Shown here in pieces: positions 50,451-58,312 of a stretch of 64,000 nucleotides of DNA (within the stretch, counting starts at the first letter, position 1; the number at the start of each line of letters is the position of its first letter). The notes beneath the pieces are model-generated. The model saw only the letters and a program-made list of their open reading frames with translations. It did no database searches and was not told where the DNA came from. A program made the position numbers and the translations under genes. The DNA is taken from NCBI GenBank assembly GCA_937896505.1, contig CALBNP010000203.1:1-64000 (forward strand), written 5' to 3'. This DNA is from an uncultured Bacteroidales bacterium (GTDB lineage Bacteria > Bacteroidota > Bacteroidia > Bacteroidales > F082).

Positions 50451-51249
50451 CCCCTCTCCGCATGGCTTCCATATTAAGGACGGCCTTCACGCGTGGACTT
50501 TTGATTATGTTCCTGAACGGATAAAGCATCCTCACTGCTATTTTCATCCACCATTGGTAATGGATTTCGAGCTGGCAGTAGGCTTTGCGGAAATTGAAAT
50601 GCTGAATCAGGAAATCTTGAATATTAGAGTGTTCGCTAATGCTTCTTGCTCCGTCGCTGATGTAGTTGAACTGTCTTTCTTGCAGATAGTGTTGGCTCCA
50701 AAGATGATAAAGCCCGTAGTAAGGATAGGAAGCATTGCGTTTGTATTGTGTCAAGATGCCGGTGGCCCCCAGCTCACAGCAGTGGTCCCAGCAGTGGACG
50801 ATGCCGTAGCCTACCAGATTCTCTGTTCCTTTCTCGAAAATACCCCAATGTTCAAAACCTTTGCCGCTACGTTCTTCGATGAATCTTGCAAAAATTTTCT
50901 CGTTCATTTTCCGGTCGTTGACGGGATAGTCGCCAAAGGTTTCTTCAGTGATGGCATAGCCTTTCTGTTTCAATATCTCGTGGGGAAGGATGCGGTAGTC
51001 GAACATCTCGAAGGCGTGCCTCACTTTGTTGCGGTCGCGCGAATTGAGTTCTTCGAAACCTCCGAACTTGTCTTTGATGATGAACCAGAAATGACTTTCC
51101 TCCTTTTGGTCAAAGTTATAGGTGTTGCGCACCAAAAGGCCGCCTTGCTTGAGCAGGGCTTTCCATTGCCTCTCGTCAAGTCGCTGTTCTTCATGTGGTG
51201 CATCTTCATAGCGCCACGCTTTTCTATATAGGTTATAATGTCCGGTCAC
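50443..51249 (-). CDS. GNAT/FemAB-like putative acyltransferase (268 aa)
   Basis: A soluble protein with a mid-region GFEHWGIFEKGTENLVGYGI and ATGILTQYKRNASYPYYGLYH, suggesting a GNAT-type or FemAB-like fold, and a C-terminal amphipathic, basic helix region (WMKIAVRMLYPFRNIIKSPR). The likely start is the GTG at 51249, overlapping the TGA of the glycosyltransferase (GTGA); an ATG at 51342 would need a 97-bp overlap. Last gene of the operon beginning at 58248. Probably modifies a sugar or glycolipid intermediate; no close family recognised. Confidence 0.6.
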   Translation of the reverse strand: MTGHYNLYRKAWRYEDAPHEEQRLDERQWKALLKQGGLLVRNTYNFDQKEESHFWFIIKDKFGGFEELNSRDRNKVRHAFEMFDYRILPHEILKQKGYAITEETFGDYPVNDRKMNEKIFARFIEERSGKGFEHWGIFEKGTENLVGYGIVHCWDHCCELGATGILTQYKRNASYPYYGLYHLWSQHYLQERQFNYISDGARSISEHSNIQDFLIQHFNFRKAYCQLEIHYQWWMKIAVRMLYPFRNIIKSPRVKAVLNMEAMRRGEK

Positions 51250-51995
51250 AGGCGTTTCTTGATGGCGTGGAAGGCATAACTTCCGTAATAGCCTAAAGCC
51301 TTGAAGAATGGTAGTTTCTCTTGTATGCGATACACTTTCCAAAGGTCGTATGAGGCTTCCAGCTTATTGGAAGAAGCTGATTTTCTTCTGATTCTGTACG
51401 ACACCAAAGTCTCTTCGATGGCGTATGCCAAGAATCCTTTTCTGAGAATGTTGAGCCAAGTGGCGGTATCTTCGCTAGTGCGGAAACCTGGGATGGTCAC
51501 TTCACCAACCTTATCCTTGTCGAGCATGACGGTGGAACAGCCTATGATGGTGTTTCGCAGATAGGCATCGTGGGTGAGGTTGCCTGCTGTGGCTATGGTT
51601 TTCTGTAAGGCTTTTCCTTCTTCGTCGATGAGTTGATAGGCCGAGTAGCTGAAAGCAGCCTCATGTTCCTGCATGAAGGCGAGTTGTCGCTCCAGTTTTT
51701 CGGGGTGCCAGATGTCGTCGGCATCGAGGAAAGCCAAATAACGGCCTTTTGTTGAAGCAAGGGCTTGATTGCGGCTACTGGCAATGCCAGAGTGGCATGA
51801 CTTTACGGTCAATTTGACTCTTTCGTCTTGTTCGCAATAAGGCCTGACTTTGTCAGCGGTCTTGTCGGTTGAGGCGTCATCAACGATGAGCAACTCGAAG
51901 TCGGTAAAAGTTTGGCTTAAAACCGATTCGATGCTGTGTGCTATGAACTTTTCCATGTTATAGCACGGCATGATGACAGAGACGGTAGGCATCAT
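51246..51995 (-). CDS. Family 2 glycosyltransferase
   Basis: A 249-aa GT-A fold enzyme: VSVIMPCYNMEKFIAHSIES, LLIVDDASTDKTADKV, and the metal-binding DxD in YLAFLDADDIWHPEKLERQL. Acceptor-side motif FRTSEDTATWLNILRKG. It should add one sugar in surface polysaccharide or glycan assembly. Its ATG overlaps the manC stop (ATGA). Confidence 0.92.
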   Translation of the reverse strand: MMPTVSVIMPCYNMEKFIAHSIESVLSQTFTDFELLIVDDASTDKTADKVRPYCEQDERVKLTVKSCHSGIASSRNQALASTKGRYLAFLDADDIWHPEKLERQLAFMQEHEAAFSYSAYQLIDEEGKALQKTIATAGNLTHDAYLRNTIIGCSTVMLDKDKVGEVTIPGFRTSEDTATWLNILRKGFLAYAIEETLVSYRIRRKSASSNKLEASYDLWKVYRIQEKLPFFKALGYYGSYAFHAIKKRL

Positions 51996-53044
51996 TTCAG
52001 GCCTTCAATCCAAACCTTGATTTGCTGTTCGTCGTGGAGGCGGCACACCAACAGCGACTTGTCGCGATAGGCCACCAGGTAGTCGTCCAAGCCTTGCACA
52101 ACGGCTTCGGTGCCGTCTTCGATGTTGATGACGCAGTTGTGGTTATCGACTGTGACGACCTTTCCGCGCACGGCATTGCCTTGCTCGTCTTTGCTGACGT
52201 GGGTGTAGAGCGAGCCCCAGGTGCCTATGTCGCTCCAGCCGAAATCAGCGGGAATGGTGTAGGTGTTGGGCGACTTCTCCATCACGCCATAGTCGATGCT
52301 GATGTTGGGGCAGTCGGTGAAGTGGACGTTGATGAAGTCTTGCTCTTCGGGCGTGCCGAAGTTGTAGATGCCTTTGTCGAAGACTTTCTTGATGTCGGGC
52401 AAGTAGGTCTCGATGGCGTTCATGATGCCGTCCAAGGTCCAGATGAAGATGCCTGAGTTCCAGAAGTAGTTGCCTTCTTCGACAAACTTGACAGCGGTCT
52501 CGTAGTTAGGCTTTTCCTTGAACATATCTACCTTACGGACAGCTTCTTGCGTTCCGTCTTTCGGCACTTGTATGTAGCCATAGCCTGTCTCGGGTCGCGA
52601 TGGCTTGATGCCGATGGTCATCAAGGCGTTGGAGTTGTGGTTGAGGAAGTCGAAGCCAAGGCGGATGATGCGCTCGAACTCGCGGTTGTCGAGCACCAAG
52701 GCATCTGATGGTGTCACCACGATATTGGCATCCTTGCAGCGGCTTTGTATGTGGTAGGCTGCGTAGGCAATGCAAGGTGCGGTGTTGCGACGTGCTGGCT
52801 CACAAAGCACTTGGTCTTCGTGCAGCATGGGCAGGTGTTCGAGCACCAAGGCCTTGTAGGCTTTGTTGGTGACCACGAGGAAGTTCTCGTCGGGGACGAC
52901 GGGGCTGAATCGCTCGTAGGTGGCACGGATGAAACTCTTGCCTGTGCCAAGGATGTCAAGGAATTGTTTTGGGTAGTTGTCTTTGCTTAAAGGCCAGAAA
53001 CGGCTTCCAATGCCACCGGCCATGATGATGCAGTAATTGTTCAT
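51992..53044 (-). CDS. manC: Mannose-1-phosphate guanylyltransferase
   Basis: A 350-aa nucleotidyltransferase making GDP-mannose from mannose 1-phosphate and GTP. Signature YCIIMAGGIGSRFWPLSKDN with YPKQFL, TPSDALV, ETGYGYI, FVEEGNYFWNSGIFIW and ISIDYGVMEKS, plus SDIGTWGSL. It has no C-terminal isomerase domain. GDP-mannose feeds gmd and fcl at 60-62 kb. The ATG at 53044 overlaps the preceding TAA by one base. Confidence 0.94.
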   Translation of the reverse strand: MNNYCIIMAGGIGSRFWPLSKDNYPKQFLDILGTGKSFIRATYERFSPVVPDENFLVVTNKAYKALVLEHLPMLHEDQVLCEPARRNTAPCIAYAAYHIQSRCKDANIVVTPSDALVLDNREFERIIRLGFDFLNHNSNALMTIGIKPSRPETGYGYIQVPKDGTQEAVRKVDMFKEKPNYETAVKFVEEGNYFWNSGIFIWTLDGIMNAIETYLPDIKKVFDKGIYNFGTPEEQDFINVHFTDCPNISIDYGVMEKSPNTYTIPADFGWSDIGTWGSLYTHVSKDEQGNAVRGKVVTVDNHNCVINIEDGTEAVVQGLDDYLVAYRDKSLLVCRLHDEQQIKVWIEGLK

Positions 53045-56000
53045 TATTTCAACCATTTATACATTATTTCTAAAGGATGGACAGCTTTCACACCAGTGCC
53101 GTCGAGGATTTGCTGCCGGCATGAGGTGCCTGGAGCTGCCACGATAACGGGCGTGACGCCTTCTTTATTGCCTATGGCCTTGCGTACGGCTGGGAAAAGC
53201 ACCATCTCGCCAACGGCCAGTGAGGTCTTGTAGTGTTCTTTCTCGTAGCCAAACGACCCGGCCATGCCGCAGCAGCCGCTTGGAATGACGTTGATTTTGG
53301 CGCCCGAAAGGAGATGCAAAGCCGTTACGGTCTTCTCGACGCCTACAAGGGCTTTCTGGTGACAGTGTCCGTGAAGCCAAATCTCAACTTCATTGGCCTT
53401 GAATTGGTCGGGAGTGATGTTGCCGGCATTGATTTCGCGAACGAGAAACTCATCGAAGAGCAAGGCATTGCGGGCCAAGCGCTTGGCATCGCTGCGCATC
53501 TCGGCAGGAACGAGGTCGGGATACTCGTCGCGGAACGAGAGGATGCATGAAGGCTCGATACCCACCAATGGCGTGAGCGCCGAGACCTTTTCTTTCAGCA
53601 AGTTGACATTCTTGATGGCAAACTTCTTCGCCAGCTTTAGGCAGCCTTTCGAGATGGCGGCTCGGCCACTCTCCACATGACGTGGAATCTCGACTTCATA
53701 GCCAAGTCGCATCAGCAATTTGGCAAAGGTGAGACCGAGCTCGGCTTCCTGGAAGTTGGTGAACTCGTCGGCGAAAAGGTAAACCTTCTTCTTGGTGATG
53801 GGTGAATGGTGATGGGTGGAGGACGCATTGCGTCTTTGCGAGGAGGAACGACGAAGCAATCCAGACCATGAGTCAATCCTTCGTCCAAGTTCTGCACAGA
53901 AAGTAGTAATCAGTCCGTCTTGCTTCACCTGGAGCATTATCTGTTCCTTATGGACTGCAGTCCTCATCGTCATGTGGCTTAGTGTGGGAATGTCGCGCTC
54001 GGTGGCAAAGTTGATGACCCACTTGATGATGTTTGACGAGAGTTTCCACGAAGCGAAGAGGTTGTAGATAGGCCAGACCAGATGTCCGAACTTTTCCACC
54101 ATGGCCATTCTCGCTACAGCGAAGGAGCGTAATGGTGTGCCGTACTTGTCGTATTTCTGCTGCAGGATTTCCGAGCGCAACTTAGTCATATCGACATTCG
54201 ACGGGCACTCGCTACGGCAACCCTTGCAGGCAAGGCATGAGTCGAGGACTTCGGCGATGGCTTCGTCTTTCAGCAGGTTTTCTGTGAAGGGTATGTCATT
54301 CCGAGTGAGGAACGAGCGAAAGGAATCTATACCCTTCACCCCTGTCATAGATTCGCTTCGTCCTTCGCCTATATCATTTCGATTGAAGGAAGAGGACTTA
54401 TGGGCGAAGGACTCGGAATGACATGACAGGGAACCGTGAGTCAGGACCTCACGCAACACGTTGGCGCGGGCACGGGTGGCTTTGGTCTCGTCGCCACTCA
54501 CCTTGAAGGCCGGACAAAGGGTTCCGCCAAAGGCATTCGACTTGCGGCAGTCGCCCGATCCATTACATTGCTCGATGCTGCACATTAGGGCATGGAGTTG
54601 GGTTCGCGCCCCAGTGGCACCGGCTATCTTGCATTCGTCGAAGGCGGCTTTCCAGTTGTAATAGGTGGCATCGGAAGCGATGAGCTTGCCGATTTCGTAT
54701 TGTTGTCCTACCTCGAAACGCAACATGCTGTCCATAGGTAGGGTGTCGGTAATCTTGTGTAGGTTGAAGATGCCGTCAGGGTCCCAGCAGTGCTTCAGGT
54801 CGCACATCATCTGATAGACCTTGTCGCCATACATCAGCGGGATGAACTCGCCACGCAGACGGCCGTCGCCATGTTCGCCACTGAGCGAGCCTTTGTATTT
54901 CTTCACCAGCAGAGCGGTCTCGTAGGCCACCTGACGGAATTTCTCGCGTCCGTTCTTGTCCTTGATGTTGATGATGGGGCGCAGATGTAGTTCGCCCGTG
55001 CTGATATGGGCGTGATACACACAACTCAGTCCAAGCCTTTCGAGCATCTTGGCGAAGTCGTCCATATAGGCGGGCAGTTTTTCGGGCAGCACTGCTGTGT
55101 CTTCGATGACACCAAAGGGCTTGGCATCGCCTTTGATGCCCGTGAGCAGACCAAGGCCTGCCTTGCGCAGACTCCATACTTTGGCAGTCTCCGCACCATA
55201 CACGCGTGTGCAACAATAGCTAAGTGGACCTGAAACGCATGTCATTCCGAGTTCATCGCCCATAGATACACTCCCTCCTTCGTCGGTCGGTATGACATGG
55301 GCGATGGGCGAAAGGAATCTATGCGTTTCATCGCATAAGTCCTTTTCAATCGCATCGGCTACGGCATCGATTTCTTCCCGTGTGTCGCCTCTCAGTTCGA
55401 TGATGAGAATGGCGGCCGGATTGCCTTCCACAAAGAAACGGTTGCGTTGCTGCTCGACGTTGTCCTTGCTGAGTTCCAGGATGTTGCTGTCCATCAACTC
55501 GACTGCGGCGGGATGGTGCTTGAGGGCGACGAGGTTGCCTAAGAAGCTCTTCTGCAAGGTGTCGCAGTGGGCGCAGAGCAGCATCTTCTCCTTGGGTGGC
55601 AAGGGGTCGAGGCTGAGCTTTATCTCGGTGATGAAGGCCAAGGTGCCTTCCGACCCGCAGATGAGTTTGCAGAGGTCGATGTTGTCGCCTTCGATGGCTT
55701 CGTCGATGGCGTAGCCGCACGAGCGACGTCGCAAGGCCTTGTCGGGATAGCTTTCCACTATCAATGCGCGTGTGTCGGCATCTTTTTTCCAACTTTCGAG
55801 TTGGGTATATATCTTCTGCTCCAAATGGCTGTTGCCTCTGACCGCAGTGTCGAATCGCGAACCGTCGCTGAGGAAGCCCTTGAGTTGCAGCACATGATGA
55901 CGGGTCGAGCCATAGATGAGCGAATGGCTGCCGCATGAGTTGTTGCCCACCATGCCGCCAATGCAGCAGCGGTTGCTGGTCGAGGTCTCCGGACTGAAGA

Positions 56001-56331
56001 ACAGGCCGTAGGGTTTGAGGGCAAGGTTGAGTTCGTCGAGGACGACCCCAGGCTGCACCCTCACCCACTTCTCCTTTTGGTTCACCTCAAGGATGCGCTT
56101 GAAGTGCTTGCTGATGTCAACAACGATGCCGCTGCCCACAACCTGGCCGGCGATGGAAGTACCGCCCGCCCTCGGAATGAGGTGGGTGTGACGCTCATGA
56201 GTCAATTCGATGAGGGCGACGATGTCGTCTTCCGTTTCGGGATAGGCTACACCTTCGGGAATCTCACGATAAGCCGACGCATCGGTAGCGTAGGCGATGC
56301 GATGTAATGAATCGGTATGAAGGGTGTACAT
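53044..56331 (-). CDS. FAD-linked oxidase / Fe-S oxidoreductase (D-lactate dehydrogenase-like) carrying in-frame repeat insertions
   Basis: A 1095-aa fusion: FAD-binding PCMH domain (LIPRAGGTSIAGQVVGSGIV, VGNNSCGSHSLIYG), FAD-oxidase C domain (SGEHGDGRLRGEF), Fe-S region (CNGSGDC..., CLACKGCRSECP) and CCG domain (HGHCHQKAL, IPSGCCGMAGSFGYEKEHY). Such GlcD-GlpC fusions oxidise D-lactate or 2-hydroxyacids to feed quinones. Three stretches look foreign and coincide with mobile hairpin repeats: residues about 334-367 (55231-55330), 634-683 (54284-54431) and 819-844 (53800-53875). All keep the frame and lie between domains or conserved motifs. Placement inside a polysaccharide operon is unusual. 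Starts right after the preceding stop (TAAATG) and overlaps manC by one base. Confidence 0.9.
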   Translation of the reverse strand: MYTLHTDSLHRIAYATDASAYREIPEGVAYPETEDDIVALIELTHERHTHLIPRAGGTSIAGQVVGSGIVVDISKHFKRILEVNQKEKWVRVQPGVVLDELNLALKPYGLFFSPETSTSNRCCIGGMVGNNSCGSHSLIYGSTRHHVLQLKGFLSDGSRFDTAVRGNSHLEQKIYTQLESWKKDADTRALIVESYPDKALRRRSCGYAIDEAIEGDNIDLCKLICGSEGTLAFITEIKLSLDPLPPKEKMLLCAHCDTLQKSFLGNLVALKHHPAAVELMDSNILELSKDNVEQQRNRFFVEGNPAAILIIELRGDTREEIDAVADAIEKDLCDETHRFLSPIAHVIPTDEGGSVSMGDELGMTCVSGPLSYCCTRVYGAETAKVWSLRKAGLGLLTGIKGDAKPFGVIEDTAVLPEKLPAYMDDFAKMLERLGLSCVYHAHISTGELHLRPIINIKDKNGREKFRQVAYETALLVKKYKGSLSGEHGDGRLRGEFIPLMYGDKVYQMMCDLKHCWDPDGIFNLHKITDTLPMDSMLRFEVGQQYEIGKLIASDATYYNWKAAFDECKIAGATGARTQLHALMCSIEQCNGSGDCRKSNAFGGTLCPAFKVSGDETKATRARANVLREVLTHGSLSCHSESFAHKSSSFNRNDIGEGRSESMTGVKGIDSFRSFLTRNDIPFTENLLKDEAIAEVLDSCLACKGCRSECPSNVDMTKLRSEILQQKYDKYGTPLRSFAVARMAMVEKFGHLVWPIYNLFASWKLSSNIIKWVINFATERDIPTLSHMTMRTAVHKEQIMLQVKQDGLITTFCAELGRRIDSWSGLLRRSSSQRRNASSTHHHSPITKKKVYLFADEFTNFQEAELGLTFAKLLMRLGYEVEIPRHVESGRAAISKGCLKLAKKFAIKNVNLLKEKVSALTPLVGIEPSCILSFRDEYPDLVPAEMRSDAKRLARNALLFDEFLVREINAGNITPDQFKANEVEIWLHGHCHQKALVGVEKTVTALHLLSGAKINVIPSGCCGMAGSFGYEKEHYKTSLAVGEMVLFPAVRKAIGNKEGVTPVIVAAPGTSCRQQILDGTGVKAVHPLEIMYKWLK
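53800..53875. repeat. In-frame repeat insertion 3 (GCGAGGAGGAACGACGAAGC element plus period-7 array)
   Basis: GCGAGGAGGAACGACGAAGC, with GTC..TTGC before and AATCC after, matches the element at 63950-63982. It is joined to a GGTGATGGGTGAATGGTGAT period-7 stretch. Encodes about DSWSGLLRRSSSQRRNASS then HHHSP in the oxidase. Confidence 0.8.
54284..54431. repeat. In-frame repeat insertion 2: two adjacent family A hairpins
   Basis: First hairpin: perfect 11-bp arms GTGAAGGGTAT/ATACCCTTCAC (54284-54339) around a core starting GTCATTCCGAG and ending GGAATCT. Second, inverted: arms CCCTGTCAT/ATGACAGGG (54340-54431). Both are translated within the oxidase between its two Fe-S segments. Confidence 0.88.
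55231..55330. repeat. In-frame repeat insertion 1: nested family A hairpins
   Basis: Outer hairpin arms TGAAACGCAT/ATGCGTTTCA enclose a GTCATTCCGAG...GGAATCT core. Inside this core is a second complete hairpin with arms CATCGCCCAT/ATGGGCGATG around a GTCATACCGACCGACGAAGG-type core. The whole is translated in frame. Confidence 0.88.
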
Positions 56332-58248
56332 TTACTTGTCGAGCTTGCTGAACACGCTGTTGTTCGACTTGAATTCGGGGATGATGTTCTTCATCTGCCC
56401 CACAATCTTGAACTCATCCAAGGTAAGGAGTTGGTCGTAAAGCACTTCTATGACCTTGTTCACATAGTGTTCTTCGTATTGACGCACTTTGGCGCGCATG
56501 ATTTTCTCGTTCTCGGTAGGCACCGTGTTTTCTTTGGTGGCGAGCAATTCTTCGTAGAGCTTCTCGCCTGGGCGCAGACCGGTTTCCATAATCTCGATTT
56601 CGGTTTTTCCCGACAGTTGGCGCATACGTTCGGCCAAATCCCAAATCTTGACAGGCTTGCCCATGTCGAACACGAAAATGTCATCGTCTTCACCGATACT
56701 GCCGGCTTCGAGCACGAGGCTGCATGCTTCGGGGATGGTCATGAAGTAGCGGATAATGCGTCTGTCGGTGACCGTAATCGGACCGCCCTGTTCAATCTGC
56801 TTGCGGAAGAGAGGCACCACCGAACCGTTTGAGCCTAACACATTGCCAAAACGAGTGGTGACGAATTTGGTTCCGCTGTTGCGGCTTTGGGTGTATATCT
56901 CGGCAATGCGTTTTGTGGCTCCCATCACATTGGTGGGATTCACGGCCTTGTCGGTCGAAATCATCACGAATTTTTCCGCACCGTATTTCATGGCCATATC
57001 AGCGACGTTTTTGGTGCCGAACACGTTGACATAGACGGCTTCGTAGGCGTTCTCTTCCATGAAGGGGACGTGCTTATAGGCTGCAGCATGATAAACGACT
57101 TGTGGCTTGTAGTGTGCAAACACTTCCTCGATACGGCGCAGGTCTTTCACGTTGGTGATGACAAAGGTCATGCGGTCTTTCATTTCCTTGAAGTCGGGGT
57201 TGTTGTTCATCTCGAACTGGAAATCGTACATGGGCGATTCGGCTTGGTCGAGCATGATGAGCATCTTGGGTTCGTAGTGCATCACCTGACGGCAAATCTC
57301 CGAACCGATGGAACCGGCGGCACCTGTCACGAGCACGACTTTGCCGTTGATTTCGCGTTGTACGTTTTCCTTGCCCAAGATGATAGGATTGCGGCCCAAG
57401 AGGTCTTCAATCTTGATGTCTTGCACTTGGTTGCTGTTCAATTTTTCATCCACCCAACTCGAAAACGAAGGAATGGTCTTCACATTAAGCCCAAGGGTAA
57501 GGCATCGTTCGATGATTTGCTTGCGTCGCTCATCCTTGAGGCTTGGGATAGCCAGAACGATGTTCTTGATTTCGTGTTCCTTGATGTATTCCGGAGTTAG
57601 GATCTCATTAGGGTCAAGCACCTTGATGGTGTTGATTCTATTGCCTTGTCGCATAGTGTTGTCGTCAATGAAAATTACGGGTCTCATTTTCGATGCGGTG
57701 TCTTGGCTCATGGTACGTTGCAGCATGGTTCCGGCATCGCCTGCGCCATATATGATGGTCTTTTCCTTCTTTTCTTGTGGATTCTTGTACACTTCGTTGT
57801 AGATACGCCTTATGGTGAGTCGCATGATGACCATAATGGTCATGGTGATGAGGAAGTGGTAGATGATGACAATGTAGCGTGGGAAAATCAACGAGCCTAG
57901 ACTGGAATTTATTTGTGTGGTAATGAGTTTACCAATGATGAGGATGCTGACAGCACAGCAGCAACTCCTGAAGATTTTCACGATATCGTTGAACCCTGAA
58001 TAGCGTAGCATGCCATCGTAGGTCTTGGCCAGTAAGAAGACAATCAGATACACTAAAATTGGTATGAAGATGAACTTCGACTCACCGACAAAACTACTGA
58101 GGTTGTTGTAGTAAATCAAGAACAGAGAGATGGCATAGGCTGCAACGACGATGGCGATATCGACGAGCAGAATCCAAATTCGTGGAAGGTTGTTACTTTT
58201 GTGTTTGCCAAAGATAAAGTCACAAAAGCGTGTAATTATTTTCCTCAT
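56332..58248 (-). CDS. FlaA1/CapD-type membrane nucleotide-sugar 4,6-dehydratase
   Basis: A 638-aa polysaccharide biosynthesis protein: four N-terminal membrane helices (about 24-142), a CoA-binding-like Rossmann domain (IIYGAGDAGTMLQRTM) and a C-terminal SDR domain with VLVTGAAGSIGSEICRQV and FVMISTDKAVNPTNVMGATK. Members (WbpM, PglF, CapD) convert UDP-GlcNAc to the 4-keto-6-deoxy sugar that is then aminated; the DegT aminotransferase at 62414-63673 is a natural partner. First gene of a five-gene unit down to 50443; promoter box at 58273-58280. Confidence 0.92.
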   Translation of the reverse strand: MRKIITRFCDFIFGKHKSNNLPRIWILLVDIAIVVAAYAISLFLIYYNNLSSFVGESKFIFIPILVYLIVFLLAKTYDGMLRYSGFNDIVKIFRSCCCAVSILIIGKLITTQINSSLGSLIFPRYIVIIYHFLITMTIMVIMRLTIRRIYNEVYKNPQEKKEKTIIYGAGDAGTMLQRTMSQDTASKMRPVIFIDDNTMRQGNRINTIKVLDPNEILTPEYIKEHEIKNIVLAIPSLKDERRKQIIERCLTLGLNVKTIPSFSSWVDEKLNSNQVQDIKIEDLLGRNPIILGKENVQREINGKVVLVTGAAGSIGSEICRQVMHYEPKMLIMLDQAESPMYDFQFEMNNNPDFKEMKDRMTFVITNVKDLRRIEEVFAHYKPQVVYHAAAYKHVPFMEENAYEAVYVNVFGTKNVADMAMKYGAEKFVMISTDKAVNPTNVMGATKRIAEIYTQSRNSGTKFVTTRFGNVLGSNGSVVPLFRKQIEQGGPITVTDRRIIRYFMTIPEACSLVLEAGSIGEDDDIFVFDMGKPVKIWDLAERMRQLSGKTEIEIMETGLRPGEKLYEELLATKENTVPTENEKIMRAKVRQYEEHYVNKVIEVLYDQLLTLDEFKIVGQMKNIIPEFKSNNSVFSKLDK

Positions 58249-58272
58249 AGGAGTTCAGAATAAAATAGGTCA

Positions 58273-58280
58273 CAAAAATA
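58273..58280 (-). promoter_or_regulatory. -7 promoter box for the 58248-50443 operon
   Basis: Minus-strand TATTTTTG, 24 bases upstream of the ATG at 58248. Confidence 0.6.
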
Positions 58281-58312
58281 GGTAAAAAATATACAAGAAC
58301 ATTCCTATTTTG

